This document shows, piece after piece, positions 9,055 to 17,844 of a stretch of 64,000 nt of DNA. The position numbers were made by a program, and so were the translations under genes. The DNA comes from an uncultured Arenicella sp. GTDB taxonomy: Bacteria; Pseudomonadota; Gammaproteobacteria; Arenicellales; Arenicellaceae. The notes below the pieces were generated by a model. That model saw nothing but the letters and a program-made list of their open reading frames with translations. It had not been told where the DNA came from and did no database searches. The stretch's first letter is position 1. Each line of letters opens with the position of its first letter. The stretch lies in NCBI GenBank assembly GCA_938045295.1, contig CALINO010000004.1, forward strand, positions 1-64,000. Direction: 5' to 3'.

Positions 9055-9831
9055 TTGAAGTCACAGCAGCGGAAACATTCTGCACTGTATCGTTATATAG
9101 AAAAGCTACAAGGAGACCGCCCTTGGGGAACTATTCTTGATGCTGGAACTGGTGTGAACTCCATTCGTTGGCTCTCGGAGCTTTCTAGTGAACGTTGGAG
9201 TGCGGTAACAGGGTCTAGCACCGAAGCTAAGTTGGCTCGTGAGTCAGTGGGAGCGGCATTGCGCTCTCAAGACCAAATAGTGGTAGGGAATTGGGCTGAT
9301 AGCCAACTGATGACAGAGGAAGTTTATGACACGGTGATTGCTGATTATTTGCTTGGTGCGATCGACGGTTGTTCTCCTTATTTTCAGCCTTATCTTTTTA
9401 AACGTCTGCGGCCACATACGCGTAAAGTTCTTTATGTTACAGGACTCGAACCATACGTACCTACTGACGAACCGAAGACAAAAGCAGGTAAGTTGATTTG
9501 GGAAATTGGACGCTTTCGTGATGCTTGCGTCTTGATGAAAGGGGCGGTGCCATACAGAGAGTACCCCTTGGCGTGGGTGGTCGACCAATTGCAGTTAGCC
9601 GGTTTTGCCGTGCGGGCTACTAAGCATTTCAATATTCGTTACAAAAAGCTTTTTGTGAATGGACAGCTTAATATTGCTGTGAACGGGCTCGAAAGATTAC
9701 CAGACCACGGGCTGGCACAGTCGCTTCACTGTAGAGCTGAGAAACTACGAGAAGAAGCGCTTCAGCTTATTAGTGAAGAAGGAGCACTGGATACGTGCCG
9801 AAACTATGTCATCGAAGCGGAGCCCGTGTGA
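9055..9831 (+). CDS. Putative class I SAM-dependent methyltransferase
   Basis: Soluble 258 aa protein. Motif I of a class I methyltransferase is visible near the N-terminus (TILDAGTGVNSIRWL), followed by VVGNWAD and an acidic VIADYLLGAID strand that matches motif II/post-II. The second half has no family signature that I recognise, so the substrate is unknown. Translation likely starts at TTG: GAGGG lies about 9 bases upstream and no ATG is suitably placed. It stands alone between an envelope cluster and the beta-helix/regulator pair on the other strand, in the most accessory-looking part of the window. Confidence 0.65.
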   Translation: MKSQQRKHSALYRYIEKLQGDRPWGTILDAGTGVNSIRWLSELSSERWSAVTGSSTEAKLARESVGAALRSQDQIVVGNWADSQLMTEEVYDTVIADYLLGAIDGCSPYFQPYLFKRLRPHTRKVLYVTGLEPYVPTDEPKTKAGKLIWEIGRFRDACVLMKGAVPYREYPLAWVVDQLQLAGFAVRATKHFNIRYKKLFVNGQLNIAVNGLERLPDHGLAQSLHCRAEKLREEALQLISEEGALDTCRNYVIEAEPV

Positions 9832-9883
9832 TTTCCAAAGCCTGAAAAGCTTTATCGTAAATGTGAGCTCACAGCGAACGTGT

Positions 9884-9922
9884 TTAACTATCAGCACTTA
9901 ACTATAAGCATCTAACTATGGC
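9884..9922. repeat. Short 14-bp tandem repeat at the 3' end of the beta-helix gene
   Basis: TTAACTAT or CTAACTAT recurs exactly every 14 bases (copies beginning at 9884, 9898 and 9912), giving about 2.7 units of a degenerate 14-mer. The last copy overlaps the stop codon of the minus-strand gene. Such runs usually arise by slippage. Confidence 0.6.
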
Positions 9923-11097
9923 TCTCGACAATTCGATGTTAAGGCCACATTGTTCTCGTCTACATTAAATCTGCAGACTGGCGAGCCCGATGTTATCCCA
10001 TCGCCTCCTAGCACCGAGAAGCTGACGTATGTTTCTCTTATGCCCGATCCATTTCTAGCAGCAAGGGGTCTGGTGTCACCTGAAATAGTGGAGTTTACAA
10101 TCCGTGCGCTCGCTGTATTGTCTCTGTTATCAACACCATTAGAAAGTTGCCCCTCAACCGTTAAGAAGCTTCTTATTTGGCTGTTTTCGATGCGGCTAAA
10201 CGCGGTGCCTCTATTGAGTACGCCAATACTACTGATTTGACCGCCGCCGACCAGTATTTTTGTATTGCGTATATCTATGTTGTTGCCGCTTCGGCTTAAA
10301 ACTCCGGTAATTGAGCTGTTGCTTACGGTGGTAATGTTTATATTGCTGTTAAATAGATTAAGCCGCACTACTCCTTCTGAATTACTTATGCCTGAGACCG
10401 TGCTGGCTCCTTCGAGAGTCATATTGACACGATCAACCAAGCGCAAACCTCCGCTGCCTATATTTTGTATGCCAGCTGCAAAAAGAGTTTCGCCGCTCAT
10501 GTTTATTTGCGTATCTTCAATTTTCAGGCGTGCGCCAAATCCATTGATGTCGTTAACAACAGCGCGGGACTCGAGGGTAGCGCTCATATTAATAACCAGG
10601 TTTGAGTAATGAACATTAGTATCAAATTGATCTTGTATCGTGTTTTCAGTGTACAAGCCCACCGCAGAGTCATCAGAAGTTCGATTTAGTGTGAGGTTGG
10701 CAACTTCGTTATGGAAACCTGCGGCTATTCCAGCCAGTCGTGAAAACGAAGGTGCAGTGGGTCTATTAAAGTCCGAATTAATAATTGTCGAGGTCACTCC
10801 TGAACCGATCAGCGAGACATATGGAGGCAGAAAAATAGCCTCCGTGGTGGTGTAGGCCCCTGGTGCCACATAAACAACGTAAGGGTTGTTTGAGCTTGCA
10901 TCACTAATGGATCTGACGGCTTGAATAATGTTCGTATAATCACCACCTCGTTTTGCTACGGTAACTATGTTTGATAAATTGGGGCGGTCTGCCTCTAGCG
11001 GAATAACCACAACTCTGTTGGCCGAAAGTGCGAATTGCGGATAATAAGAGCCAATCGTAATGACCATGAATACCAAAGAGCGAAAACAAGTTTGCAT
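9916..11097 (-). CDS. Secreted right-handed beta-helix (pectin lyase-fold) protein
   Basis: Exported 393 aa protein. A hydrophobic signal segment lies at about residues 6-25. The region YTNIIQAVRSI through VYVAPGAYTTTEAIFLPPYVSLIGSG is the classic opening of pectinesterase-like and pectate-lyase-like beta-helices. After it come many short strands rich in Asn, Ser and Ile, such as RLNLFNSNINITTVSNSS and IDIRNTKILVGG, which form the coils. I see no intact pectinesterase catalytic set, so enzymatic activity is uncertain. The ATG chosen has a strong TGGAGGA site 6 bases upstream; an in-frame upstream start would lie inside that site. The large regulator gene lies 190 bp upstream on the same strand. 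Confidence 0.75.
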   Translation of the reverse strand: MQTCFRSLVFMVITIGSYYPQFALSANRVVVIPLEADRPNLSNIVTVAKRGGDYTNIIQAVRSISDASSNNPYVVYVAPGAYTTTEAIFLPPYVSLIGSGVTSTIINSDFNRPTAPSFSRLAGIAAGFHNEVANLTLNRTSDDSAVGLYTENTIQDQFDTNVHYSNLVINMSATLESRAVVNDINGFGARLKIEDTQINMSGETLFAAGIQNIGSGGLRLVDRVNMTLEGASTVSGISNSEGVVRLNLFNSNINITTVSNSSITGVLSRSGNNIDIRNTKILVGGGQISSIGVLNRGTAFSRIENSQIRSFLTVEGQLSNGVDNRDNTASARIVNSTISGDTRPLAARNGSGIRETYVSFSVLGGDGITSGSPVCRFNVDENNVALTSNCREP

Positions 11098-11286
11098 TAA
11101 TTCCTCCAGCAAGCGGCGCCTTCAGGTTAACAAGACTGCCGAGTTTTTACGTATGTGATGGATGGTAAACAAGTGGAGTCTATAATGGCTTGAGTAGTAA
11201 TACTCAAATTTCATGATTGCATACCTAAATTTAGAAACGGCGTTACCGAAAACTAACGGTTATTAGACGTATCAATGGCATTAACG

Positions 11287-13941
11287 TTAATTTGGCGTAT
11301 CAATATTGGAGGCTAGCCATGGTTCGTTTTGTACTCGCAACATTGCTTCCATGCGATTGGCGACATTCAATTTACTAAGAATGGATGAGACGTGGTTTTC
11401 GATGGTGCGTTGTGAGCGTGATAAAGTTTGTGCGATGTCTTGATTTGTAGCGCCGACGATTATATACGCTAATACTTCTTGTTCTTTTGCTGTTAGACCC
11501 GCGGGGTGTTGTCGTGTTTTACGATATGGCCCTCTTCGAGCGCGCGGCAGTTTGCTAAGAACCCCGAACTTTTTAGCTCTTAGTTTTACCATTGCGATGG
11601 CTGCTTTTGCCCCAATTGAATCAAGTATTCGATAAGCTTGGGGTAGGGCATTGGCGGCCTCTTGCTCATTTGTTTGAAGCAAACTCAATGCGGCGTTATA
11701 AGGCATGCCTTTAGACATCCATAACTCAGAAGCACTAAGGTAGTCATCGGCTAATTCAAGTTGGTATGGTTCCGGCAATTCAAATTCTGATTTAACCTTA
11801 AGGTCAAATTTAAAGCGATGAATCCATTCTAATAATTCACCATATCGCCAATGATCTGTGCTTGAAGCGTCTAGTTCACTAAGCCATTTTAGCTGCGCAT
11901 AAGCTGTATCTGTGTCGCCTTTCAGCCACGCAGCTTCAACGGCTCCAAGGCGTGCAGGAATAATATATTGCAACTCATCAGTGGCGAATGAATTATCCAA
12001 AGACTGAGTTAAGTAAGTTTTATATGACGCACGACCCAAACGCAGTTGTGAGCGAGCGAGCACGGTTAGGGCCGGTAGTTTCATCAGCAACGTTAATTGA
12101 TCCAGACCAAGCACGCCCATCGAAATAGTTTCGGCGTCTTCTAAACGGCCTTGCTCCATTCGCAAATGAGACTGAATGCCGAGTAAATAGTAAGTCCAAG
12201 AATCAAGATCGTACGAGGTATCAAAGGCGATGCCCTCGGCAATCATTTTCTCGCCAGCAGCCATTTTTTTATAGCGCAAACAATAGTCTGAAAAATTGGT
12301 GTAAACGCGTGCTGCGTGCTCGTGAAACCCATGCCGTAAAGACAAGTCTAGGCTTTCCATCAGTAAGGCTTCACCCTCTTCGTTGCCACGAAGTACCATA
12401 GCGGAACCGACGTTGTTTAGCGCATGAACGCGAATCTCAGGGTTGGGGTACTCTTGTTCTATTGCCAGCGCTCGGTTACCCCATTCTATCGATTGGTCCA
12501 TACGATCATTGAGCATGTCTAGCTGTGATCTGAATGAATACGCTAGGGCGCGTTCACTTGAGTTTGGAATGCTTTCTAGAATTTTGATTGTCTCATTGGC
12601 GAAATGTTCAGCTTCAGCCGCCTCGCCCCGATACCAATGCAAGCGTGATAGCCAACGTAGGTTTTCGCTAACTTTTTCTTTGCGGCCAAGTGCGCGCCAT
12701 AGGGTAATCGCATGCCGACGTGCTTCAATGACTTCGTCATCTATTTTAAGGGTTAAGCCGCACTCATAAGCCCAGTCTTGATAGAGTTGCGCAGCGACTT
12801 CTGTTTCTGCTTCGTCAACAAAACGCAAGGCTGTTGCTAGATATGAGGCTGCCTCACGATGCGCACCGATCTTAGCTGCCTGCGAAGCCGCCGATGGCGC
12901 GTATTTAAGTACTCGGCTTGCGTCTAATGCGCCAGCAGAGTGGTGTATCAATAAAGCCAATCCGTCGTTTTGATTGCAACGCTCTAGGGCATTGAGTATT
13001 TCAAAATGTAGTCGCTTCTGTTGATTCGCTGAAATGCCGGCCAAGGTACCTAAGCGAGCTAGTTCGTGTCGAAACCGAAAGTCACCATTACTATCAAGCA
13101 CCAATAACTTGCGAGCTACGCAGGCCATTGCAAAAGTCTCTGCTTCTGGTCCTCCTAATTCGTGTATCAGTTGGGTGGATATATTATTTGGAATTAACGA
13201 TATTGTTTCTAAAAATTTTCGTTCACCTTTTGCTAGATGCATCAACCGTGAGTTGATGGCGTCTTTTACCGAAGCCGGTATGACATCGCTTGTCTTAGTG
13301 CCAATTGCTAAAAGCTCAGTAATGTAAAATGGGTTTCCTGCGGTAGTCTCAAATAATTTGGCAATGTCACTGCCGCTGCCTTTTGCGAGTAGTTCAACCC
13401 CAGCTTCAGTGAGCGGTTCAATTGGGACTCGGTGAGTGTGACCCGAAGGTAAAATATCGAGTACTTGTCGGAATGGGTGCTGCTCACTTATTTCATCATC
13501 GCGATAGCTAATAACTAAAAGGCAATTCAAGAAAGCGATTCTACGTGCCAAAAAACGAAATAAATCAAGCGTTGCATGGTCAGCCCAATGGGCGTCTTCA
13601 AAGACCAAAACGGTTGGTGTTTTTGTGTTTTCGAGTGCGGTATAAAATTGTGCGAAAATCGCTGAAGGTGACGCCCCGCCTTCAAGTAAATCCAGTAGTT
13701 CGTTAGATAACTCAGCGGCAATATCGTGAACAGGGCCAAACGGCCTTGGGGTAAAGAGCGGGTCTGAGCCGCTCCAGAAAAAAGTAAAGTCTTGTTGAGA
13801 GTTTCGCCTGGCTTCCACCAGAAAGGCTGTTTTGCCAATACCCGATTCGCCACTGACAAGCATAATGCCACCATAGCCACCGCTCAGTTTGTCAGTGACC
13901 TTAGTGAATTGATTAAGTGCCTCTTCTCGCTCTATTAGCAC
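11287..13941 (-). CDS. Large ATP-binding LuxR-family (LAL/MalT-like) transcriptional regulator
   Basis: An 884 aa regulator. Residues 1-170 form an AAA-type NTPase with Walker A GESGIGKT (31-38) and Walker B TVLVFEDAHWAD. The middle holds helical TPR-like repeats (roughly 320-740). The C-terminal 70 residues form a LuxR-type helix-turn-helix with LTAKEQEVLAYI and SQRTIENHVSSILSKL. LAL proteins bind ATP and a small inducer to activate nearby operons. The inducer here is unknown. The start is GTG with GGAGAG upstream. The adjacent beta-helix gene on the same strand is a possible target, which is inference. Confidence 0.85.
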   Translation of the reverse strand: MLIEREEALNQFTKVTDKLSGGYGGIMLVSGESGIGKTAFLVEARRNSQQDFTFFWSGSDPLFTPRPFGPVHDIAAELSNELLDLLEGGASPSAIFAQFYTALENTKTPTVLVFEDAHWADHATLDLFRFLARRIAFLNCLLVISYRDDEISEQHPFRQVLDILPSGHTHRVPIEPLTEAGVELLAKGSGSDIAKLFETTAGNPFYITELLAIGTKTSDVIPASVKDAINSRLMHLAKGERKFLETISLIPNNISTQLIHELGGPEAETFAMACVARKLLVLDSNGDFRFRHELARLGTLAGISANQQKRLHFEILNALERCNQNDGLALLIHHSAGALDASRVLKYAPSAASQAAKIGAHREAASYLATALRFVDEAETEVAAQLYQDWAYECGLTLKIDDEVIEARRHAITLWRALGRKEKVSENLRWLSRLHWYRGEAAEAEHFANETIKILESIPNSSERALAYSFRSQLDMLNDRMDQSIEWGNRALAIEQEYPNPEIRVHALNNVGSAMVLRGNEEGEALLMESLDLSLRHGFHEHAARVYTNFSDYCLRYKKMAAGEKMIAEGIAFDTSYDLDSWTYYLLGIQSHLRMEQGRLEDAETISMGVLGLDQLTLLMKLPALTVLARSQLRLGRASYKTYLTQSLDNSFATDELQYIIPARLGAVEAAWLKGDTDTAYAQLKWLSELDASSTDHWRYGELLEWIHRFKFDLKVKSEFELPEPYQLELADDYLSASELWMSKGMPYNAALSLLQTNEQEAANALPQAYRILDSIGAKAAIAMVKLRAKKFGVLSKLPRARRGPYRKTRQHPAGLTAKEQEVLAYIIVGATNQDIAQTLSRSQRTIENHVSSILSKLNVANRMEAMLRVQNEPWLASNIDTPN

Positions 13942-14029
13942 CTAAGTGCTCTCCTGTTCATTGGCTTATATAAAACTGTTCTAACTCATCAATGAACCGT
14001 TTGTAAACAATTTCCCCAAAAATAGGTAT

Positions 14030-15280
14030 TCAATTGCTAAATATAGGTAAGCTTGCTGTTACTAACACCTCGACCTGAACCTCACTGCCAACCCACGTTG
14101 AGTCTTCCCAGTCGCCTTCGCCGATTAGCCATGTGTGGCGGTTGAGGGTGCTTTGGCCGATCAGTGTTAGCTGCTTGCCGTTTTTCTCGACCGTGAATGT
14201 GAGCTGCGCGGGTTGTTTGATGCCTTTCATGGTTAATTCGCCGTTGGCGGTAAAGCTGTGTTGCTCGGCGCTGAACTCATTGGCTTTAAAACTGGCTTTT
14301 GGAAAGTTAAGGGCATTGAAGAATTCTTCAGAAATAATGGTGTCGTCGCGTTCTTGATCATTGGAATTAACCGCGTTGACATTAATGGTGACGTTAAAGC
14401 GCGATTGATCGAGTTGGTTTTCATCAAATTGCAGCGAAGCTTGCCAGTCGGTCCATTGGCCGGTGAACGGTGCGCCTGCTTGTTCGCCAGTAAATTCAAT
14501 AGAACTGTTGGCGTAATCGATTTGCCAAACGGGCAGTTTGCTTTGGCTAACTGCCGGTGTTGCTGAATCAGCCGGTGCGGCTGAAGCCGTTTGTGTGTCG
14601 CTTGTTGCTGTGGCGTGTGCTGTATCGGGGGGGCTGTTTTTCTTGTTATTCAGCTCACCAAACAGTAATAAACCACCGATTAACGTAACGGTAAATAACG
14701 ACAAGCTGGCGATACTGCTCATGCGTTTTAGCACCGTATCACGGTCAACAAAGTGGTGCTTTAATGCCGCCAAAATATGCAACACGGCAACCACCAACAA
14801 AAGATCTGAGAGCCGTTCATGCCAATCGACCAGTGAATTAGCATTGGCTTCGCTGGCGGCAATTAAATCGGGGAAAGCAAACAGGTTAAACCAGCTCACC
14901 GAATAGGCGCTGGCCGAAGACATCAACCAGCCAGTAATGGGTAGCGAAAACAGCAATAAATATAAAGCCGCGTGCGAAGCGTGAGAGGCCATTTTTTGCC
15001 AGCTTGGCATGCTGTTTGGCAGCGCTGGCGCCGGTTTGATAAAGCGCACCAATAAGCGTATTAGCGCCAGCCCTAAAATGGTCATGCCGATTGACTTATG
15101 ATTGGCAAGCAGCGCCAGCCGCTGAAGAGTAGCGCTGCTGTGTTCGGCGATTTCAGCGAATTCAATCAGTAAGTATTGAACGATTATTAACGCAGCCACA
15201 CTCCAATGCAGCCACTTTGCTAAGGGTGAATACTCTTTGTTGGTGCTGGTGTTAGCATTGGCGTTGGCGTGTGTGTTCAT
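14030..15280 (-). CDS. Cytochrome b561 domain fused to a YceI domain
   Basis: A 416 aa membrane protein. Residues about 15-190 form a bacterial cytochrome b561 with four membrane helices and candidate haem-ligating histidines in AKWLHWSV, LLANHKSIG, HASHAALYLLL and LVDWHERLSDLL through LHILAALKHHF. A fifth hydrophobic segment (about 190-210) and an Ala/Thr/Ser linker precede a YceI domain (about 250-412) that should sit in the periplasm. YceI binds isoprenoid lipids and quinone-like molecules, so electron exchange with quinones is plausible. It overlaps xerC by 4 bp (ATGA), so it is translationally coupled to the dapF operon. Confidence 0.88.
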   Translation of the reverse strand: MNTHANANANTSTNKEYSPLAKWLHWSVAALIIVQYLLIEFAEIAEHSSATLQRLALLANHKSIGMTILGLALIRLLVRFIKPAPALPNSMPSWQKMASHASHAALYLLLFSLPITGWLMSSASAYSVSWFNLFAFPDLIAASEANANSLVDWHERLSDLLLVVAVLHILAALKHHFVDRDTVLKRMSSIASLSLFTVTLIGGLLLFGELNNKKNSPPDTAHATATSDTQTASAAPADSATPAVSQSKLPVWQIDYANSSIEFTGEQAGAPFTGQWTDWQASLQFDENQLDQSRFNVTINVNAVNSNDQERDDTIISEEFFNALNFPKASFKANEFSAEQHSFTANGELTMKGIKQPAQLTFTVEKNGKQLTLIGQSTLNRHTWLIGEGDWEDSTWVGSEVQVEVLVTASLPIFSN

Positions 15281-16221
15281 TCGTCAGTGGGGGTGTCTTT
15301 ACTGGGTTTTTCTTTGCGTTTAGCCCTAGGGTGAGCGTCGTCGTACACTTGAGCTAAATGCTGAAAATCTAAGTGCGTATAGATTTGTGTGGTGCTGATA
15401 TTGGAGTGGCCGAGCAATTCCTGCACCGCGCGCAACTCGCCGCTGGACTCAAGTACATGGCTTGCGAATGAGTGGCGCAGCATGTGCGGGCTTACCGCAA
15501 TATCAATGCTTTGGCGTTTTGCCCAATGTTTGACGCGCTCTTGCACATTGCGTGGGCTAATACGATTGCCCAACTTGCTAATAAACAGCGCTTGGTAGTC
15601 TTTAATTGGCAGTGCGTTGCGTTGTAATAGCCAGTCTCGTATGGCTTTATTGGCGGCCTTGCCAATGGGTAAATCACGCTCTTTGCTGCCTTTGCCGGTC
15701 ACTCGTAACAGTGACTCGGCTAGGTTAACGTCATTCAAATCAACATTGCATAATTCACTTAAGCGCAGCCCCGAGGAGTAAAAAAGCTCTAATATGGCTT
15801 TGTCTCGGTAGCTGAGTGGGTCATTGAGATTTAATTCAACCAATGACACGATTTGATCTACCGACAGTGTTTTTGGCAGCCGTTTTTCACCTTTTGGGGC
15901 ACGCACATCATCAAACGGGTTGTGCTTAATGTGGTTTTGGCGGATCAAGTAATTGGCCAAGCCCCGCGCGCTGGAGAGTATGCGTTTGATGCTGTTGGCA
16001 TTTAAACCGTTGGCATTCAAGCTGGCGGCAAACAGCCTGGCGTTATGCGCGTTTAAGCCTTGCCACAGCAATACGCCGCGTTGTTCGCAAAACTGAAAAA
16101 GTTTGTTGATGTCACGCCGATACGCTTTTAGCGTGTGCTCTGACAGCCGCCGTTCGGTTGCCAGCACGGCCAGATAAGCCTCAACGGTTTTTTGCGTAGT
16201 TGTGGGCTTATCGGGATTCAT
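15277..16221 (-). CDS. xerC: XerC, site-specific tyrosine recombinase
   Basis: Tyrosine recombinase that resolves chromosome dimers at dif with XerD. From the chosen ATG it has 314 aa. The N-terminal SAM-like DNA-binding domain starts at TVEAYLAVLATERRLSEHTL. The catalytic residues are visible: Arg in SSGLRLSELC, Lys in GKGSKERDLP, His-x-x-Arg in HMLRHSFASHVL, and His plus the nucleophilic Tyr in LGHSNISTTQIYTHLDF. A TTG start inside the end of the DUF484 gene would add 22 residues not typical of XerC. The order dapF-DUF484-xerC favours XerC over XerD. Confidence 0.94.
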   Translation of the reverse strand: MNPDKPTTTQKTVEAYLAVLATERRLSEHTLKAYRRDINKLFQFCEQRGVLLWQGLNAHNARLFAASLNANGLNANSIKRILSSARGLANYLIRQNHIKHNPFDDVRAPKGEKRLPKTLSVDQIVSLVELNLNDPLSYRDKAILELFYSSGLRLSELCNVDLNDVNLAESLLRVTGKGSKERDLPIGKAANKAIRDWLLQRNALPIKDYQALFISKLGNRISPRNVQERVKHWAKRQSIDIAVSPHMLRHSFASHVLESSGELRAVQELLGHSNISTTQIYTHLDFQHLAQVYDDAHPRAKRKEKPSKDTPTDE

Positions 16222-16247
16222 GTTGGCGAGAGCAATGTACGTGGTGT

Positions 16248-16964
16248 TTAACGCTGAATCGTTTTTGGTTGTATGCGCCGTAAACAAATGCCGGCCATGA
16301 GCCCTAATTTATCTAAATGGGCGGTGCCTAAGTCGTTGGTGTAACGTTCGGCATCGCGCGAACCCAATGCCAATACACCAATGGTGCCGGCGCTATTATT
16401 TGAATGCAACGGAACCAGAGCGGCCGATTTAATGTCGCTATTGAAAAATAATTGCATGACACTGCTTGGCCAGCGGTTATCGCACATAGAGCGATTGCCC
16501 GTGAGGCGGCGCAAGGTTTCTTCATAGCCGGTGGCTTCGCTTGGGCGTCGATTTACCGATTGCGCTGTTTTAATAGACACTTGGTCGATGGCAAAATTTT
16601 GCCTCAGCAGGCGCGGGAACTCGGTGGCAAATTCAGACAGGTTGGTGCAGCCTACCAACAGGTTGATTACCTCGCCAAATTGGTTGCTGATTTCTTCATT
16701 GTCGATGGCATTTTTAAACAGTTCGGCGTGCTGCATTTTTTGTGCCAGCAGGCGTTCTTTTAAAACGCCAATTTGCCGTTCTAATAGCGATGACGTGCTG
16801 CGGTTGTCGGATAACGACACAAACTCCAACAGCTCCGGGTGCTGTTGAAAAATGCTGGGGTTGTCACGCAAATAGTTGGTCAGTTCTTGGGCGCCAATGT
16901 TGGGTTCTTCGCTCAATGTGTTGTTCGATGCGTTGGCTTGTTGTTGGTTTTTATTATCAGTCAT
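16248..16964 (-). CDS. DUF484 (GAF-like) family protein
   Basis: Soluble 238 aa protein of the DUF484 family, equivalent to E. coli YigA. The N-terminal helical region contains LRDNPSIFQQHPELLEFVSL, which is diagnostic. A coiled segment LLERQIGVLKERLLAQK follows, then a GAF-like domain with IGVLALGSRDAERY. The function is unknown; the family is almost always encoded between dapF and xerC. Here dapF ends 1 bp before it begins, and xerC follows 26 bp later. Confidence 0.93.
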   Translation of the reverse strand: MTDNKNQQQANASNNTLSEEPNIGAQELTNYLRDNPSIFQQHPELLEFVSLSDNRSTSSLLERQIGVLKERLLAQKMQHAELFKNAIDNEEISNQFGEVINLLVGCTNLSEFATEFPRLLRQNFAIDQVSIKTAQSVNRRPSEATGYEETLRRLTGNRSMCDNRWPSSVMQLFFNSDIKSAALVPLHSNNSAGTIGVLALGSRDAERYTNDLGTAHLDKLGLMAGICLRRIQPKTIQR

Positions 16965-16965
16965 C

Positions 16966-17805
16966 TTAAATACTTAAGTCTATTTGGCCTTCAAATGAGG
17001 TTTCAGCCGGGCCGGTCATCATTACTGGTTGGCCCTCGCTGTGCCATTCGATAATCAGGTCACCACCGCGCAAGTGCGCCGTTACTTTGTTGTCAAGTAA
17101 GCCGCGTTGAATGCCGGCCACCACGGCCGCACAGGTGCCAGAGCCGCAGGCAATGGTTTCACCTGAGCCGCGTTCAAACACGCGCAGGTTAATGTCGTTG
17201 CGTGAATTAATTTGCATAAAGCCAATGTTGGCTTTTTCTGGAAATAGCGCGTGAGGTTCTAATGCTGCGCCCAAGGTTAATACCGGGGCGGTGGCCACGT
17301 CATCCACCAGTATAACGGCGTGCGGGTTGCCCATCGACAGTGCAGAAAACTCAATGGCCTCGCCATTATGCTCTAGGCTATACAAGGTTTGGCGCTGAGG
17401 AAGTGCTAATGGAATATCCGCAGGCTCAAAGCGTGGCGCCCCCATGTTCACGGTGACCAAATTAGAACCCTTGTGCGCATTCAAGGTCATTTCGCCAGTT
17501 AAGGTTTCCACCTTGATTGGGTTCTTATCACTCAAGCCTTTTTCGTGCACATAGCGCACAAAGCAGCGTGAGCCATTACCGCATTGGCCCACTTCACTGC
17601 CATCCGCATTAAGAATGCGGTATTTAAAGTCAATGCCGGGTTTATTCGACGGCTCAACAATCAGAATTTGATCGCAGCCAATACCAAAGTGTCGGTCGGC
17701 AATGTGCGCGGCTTGCTCGGCACTCAAGTCAATGCGTTGCTGGGTAAAGTCCAGCACCACAAAGTCGTTGCCTAGGCCATGCATTTTTGTAAAAGCTAAT
17801 TTCAT
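16966..17805 (-). CDS. dapF: Diaminopimelate epimerase
   Basis: Converts LL- to meso-diaminopimelate for lysine and peptidoglycan synthesis. The 279 aa length is standard. The two active-site cysteines are present as Cys75 in GQCGNGSRC and Cys220 in ACGSGTC. MHGLGNDFVVLD at the N-terminus and SMGNPHAVILVDD are family signatures. It heads the dapF-DUF484-xerC-cytochrome operon and diverges from the YrfG-type nucleotidase gene with only 39 bp between start codons. Its usual partner lysA lies 11 kb away in this window. Confidence 0.97.
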   Translation of the reverse strand: MKLAFTKMHGLGNDFVVLDFTQQRIDLSAEQAAHIADRHFGIGCDQILIVEPSNKPGIDFKYRILNADGSEVGQCGNGSRCFVRYVHEKGLSDKNPIKVETLTGEMTLNAHKGSNLVTVNMGAPRFEPADIPLALPQRQTLYSLEHNGEAIEFSALSMGNPHAVILVDDVATAPVLTLGAALEPHALFPEKANIGFMQINSRNDINLRVFERGSGETIACGSGTCAAVVAGIQRGLLDNKVTAHLRGGDLIIEWHSEGQPVMMTGPAETSFEGQIDLSI

Positions 17806-17830
17806 AAGCCGTATTTAATCACACATTAGC

Positions 17831-17838
17831 GTTATAAT
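17831..17838. promoter_or_regulatory. Overlapping divergent -10 elements between dapF and the nucleotidase gene
   Basis: GTTATAAT reads as TATAAT on the plus strand (17833-17838) and as TATAAC on the minus strand (17836-17831). The gap between the two start codons is only 39 bp, so both promoters probably lie here. No clear -35 box is visible for either. The plus-strand hexamer ends 6 nt before the ATG, which predicts an almost leaderless transcript. Confidence 0.45.
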
Positions 17839-17844
17839 CGCGGT

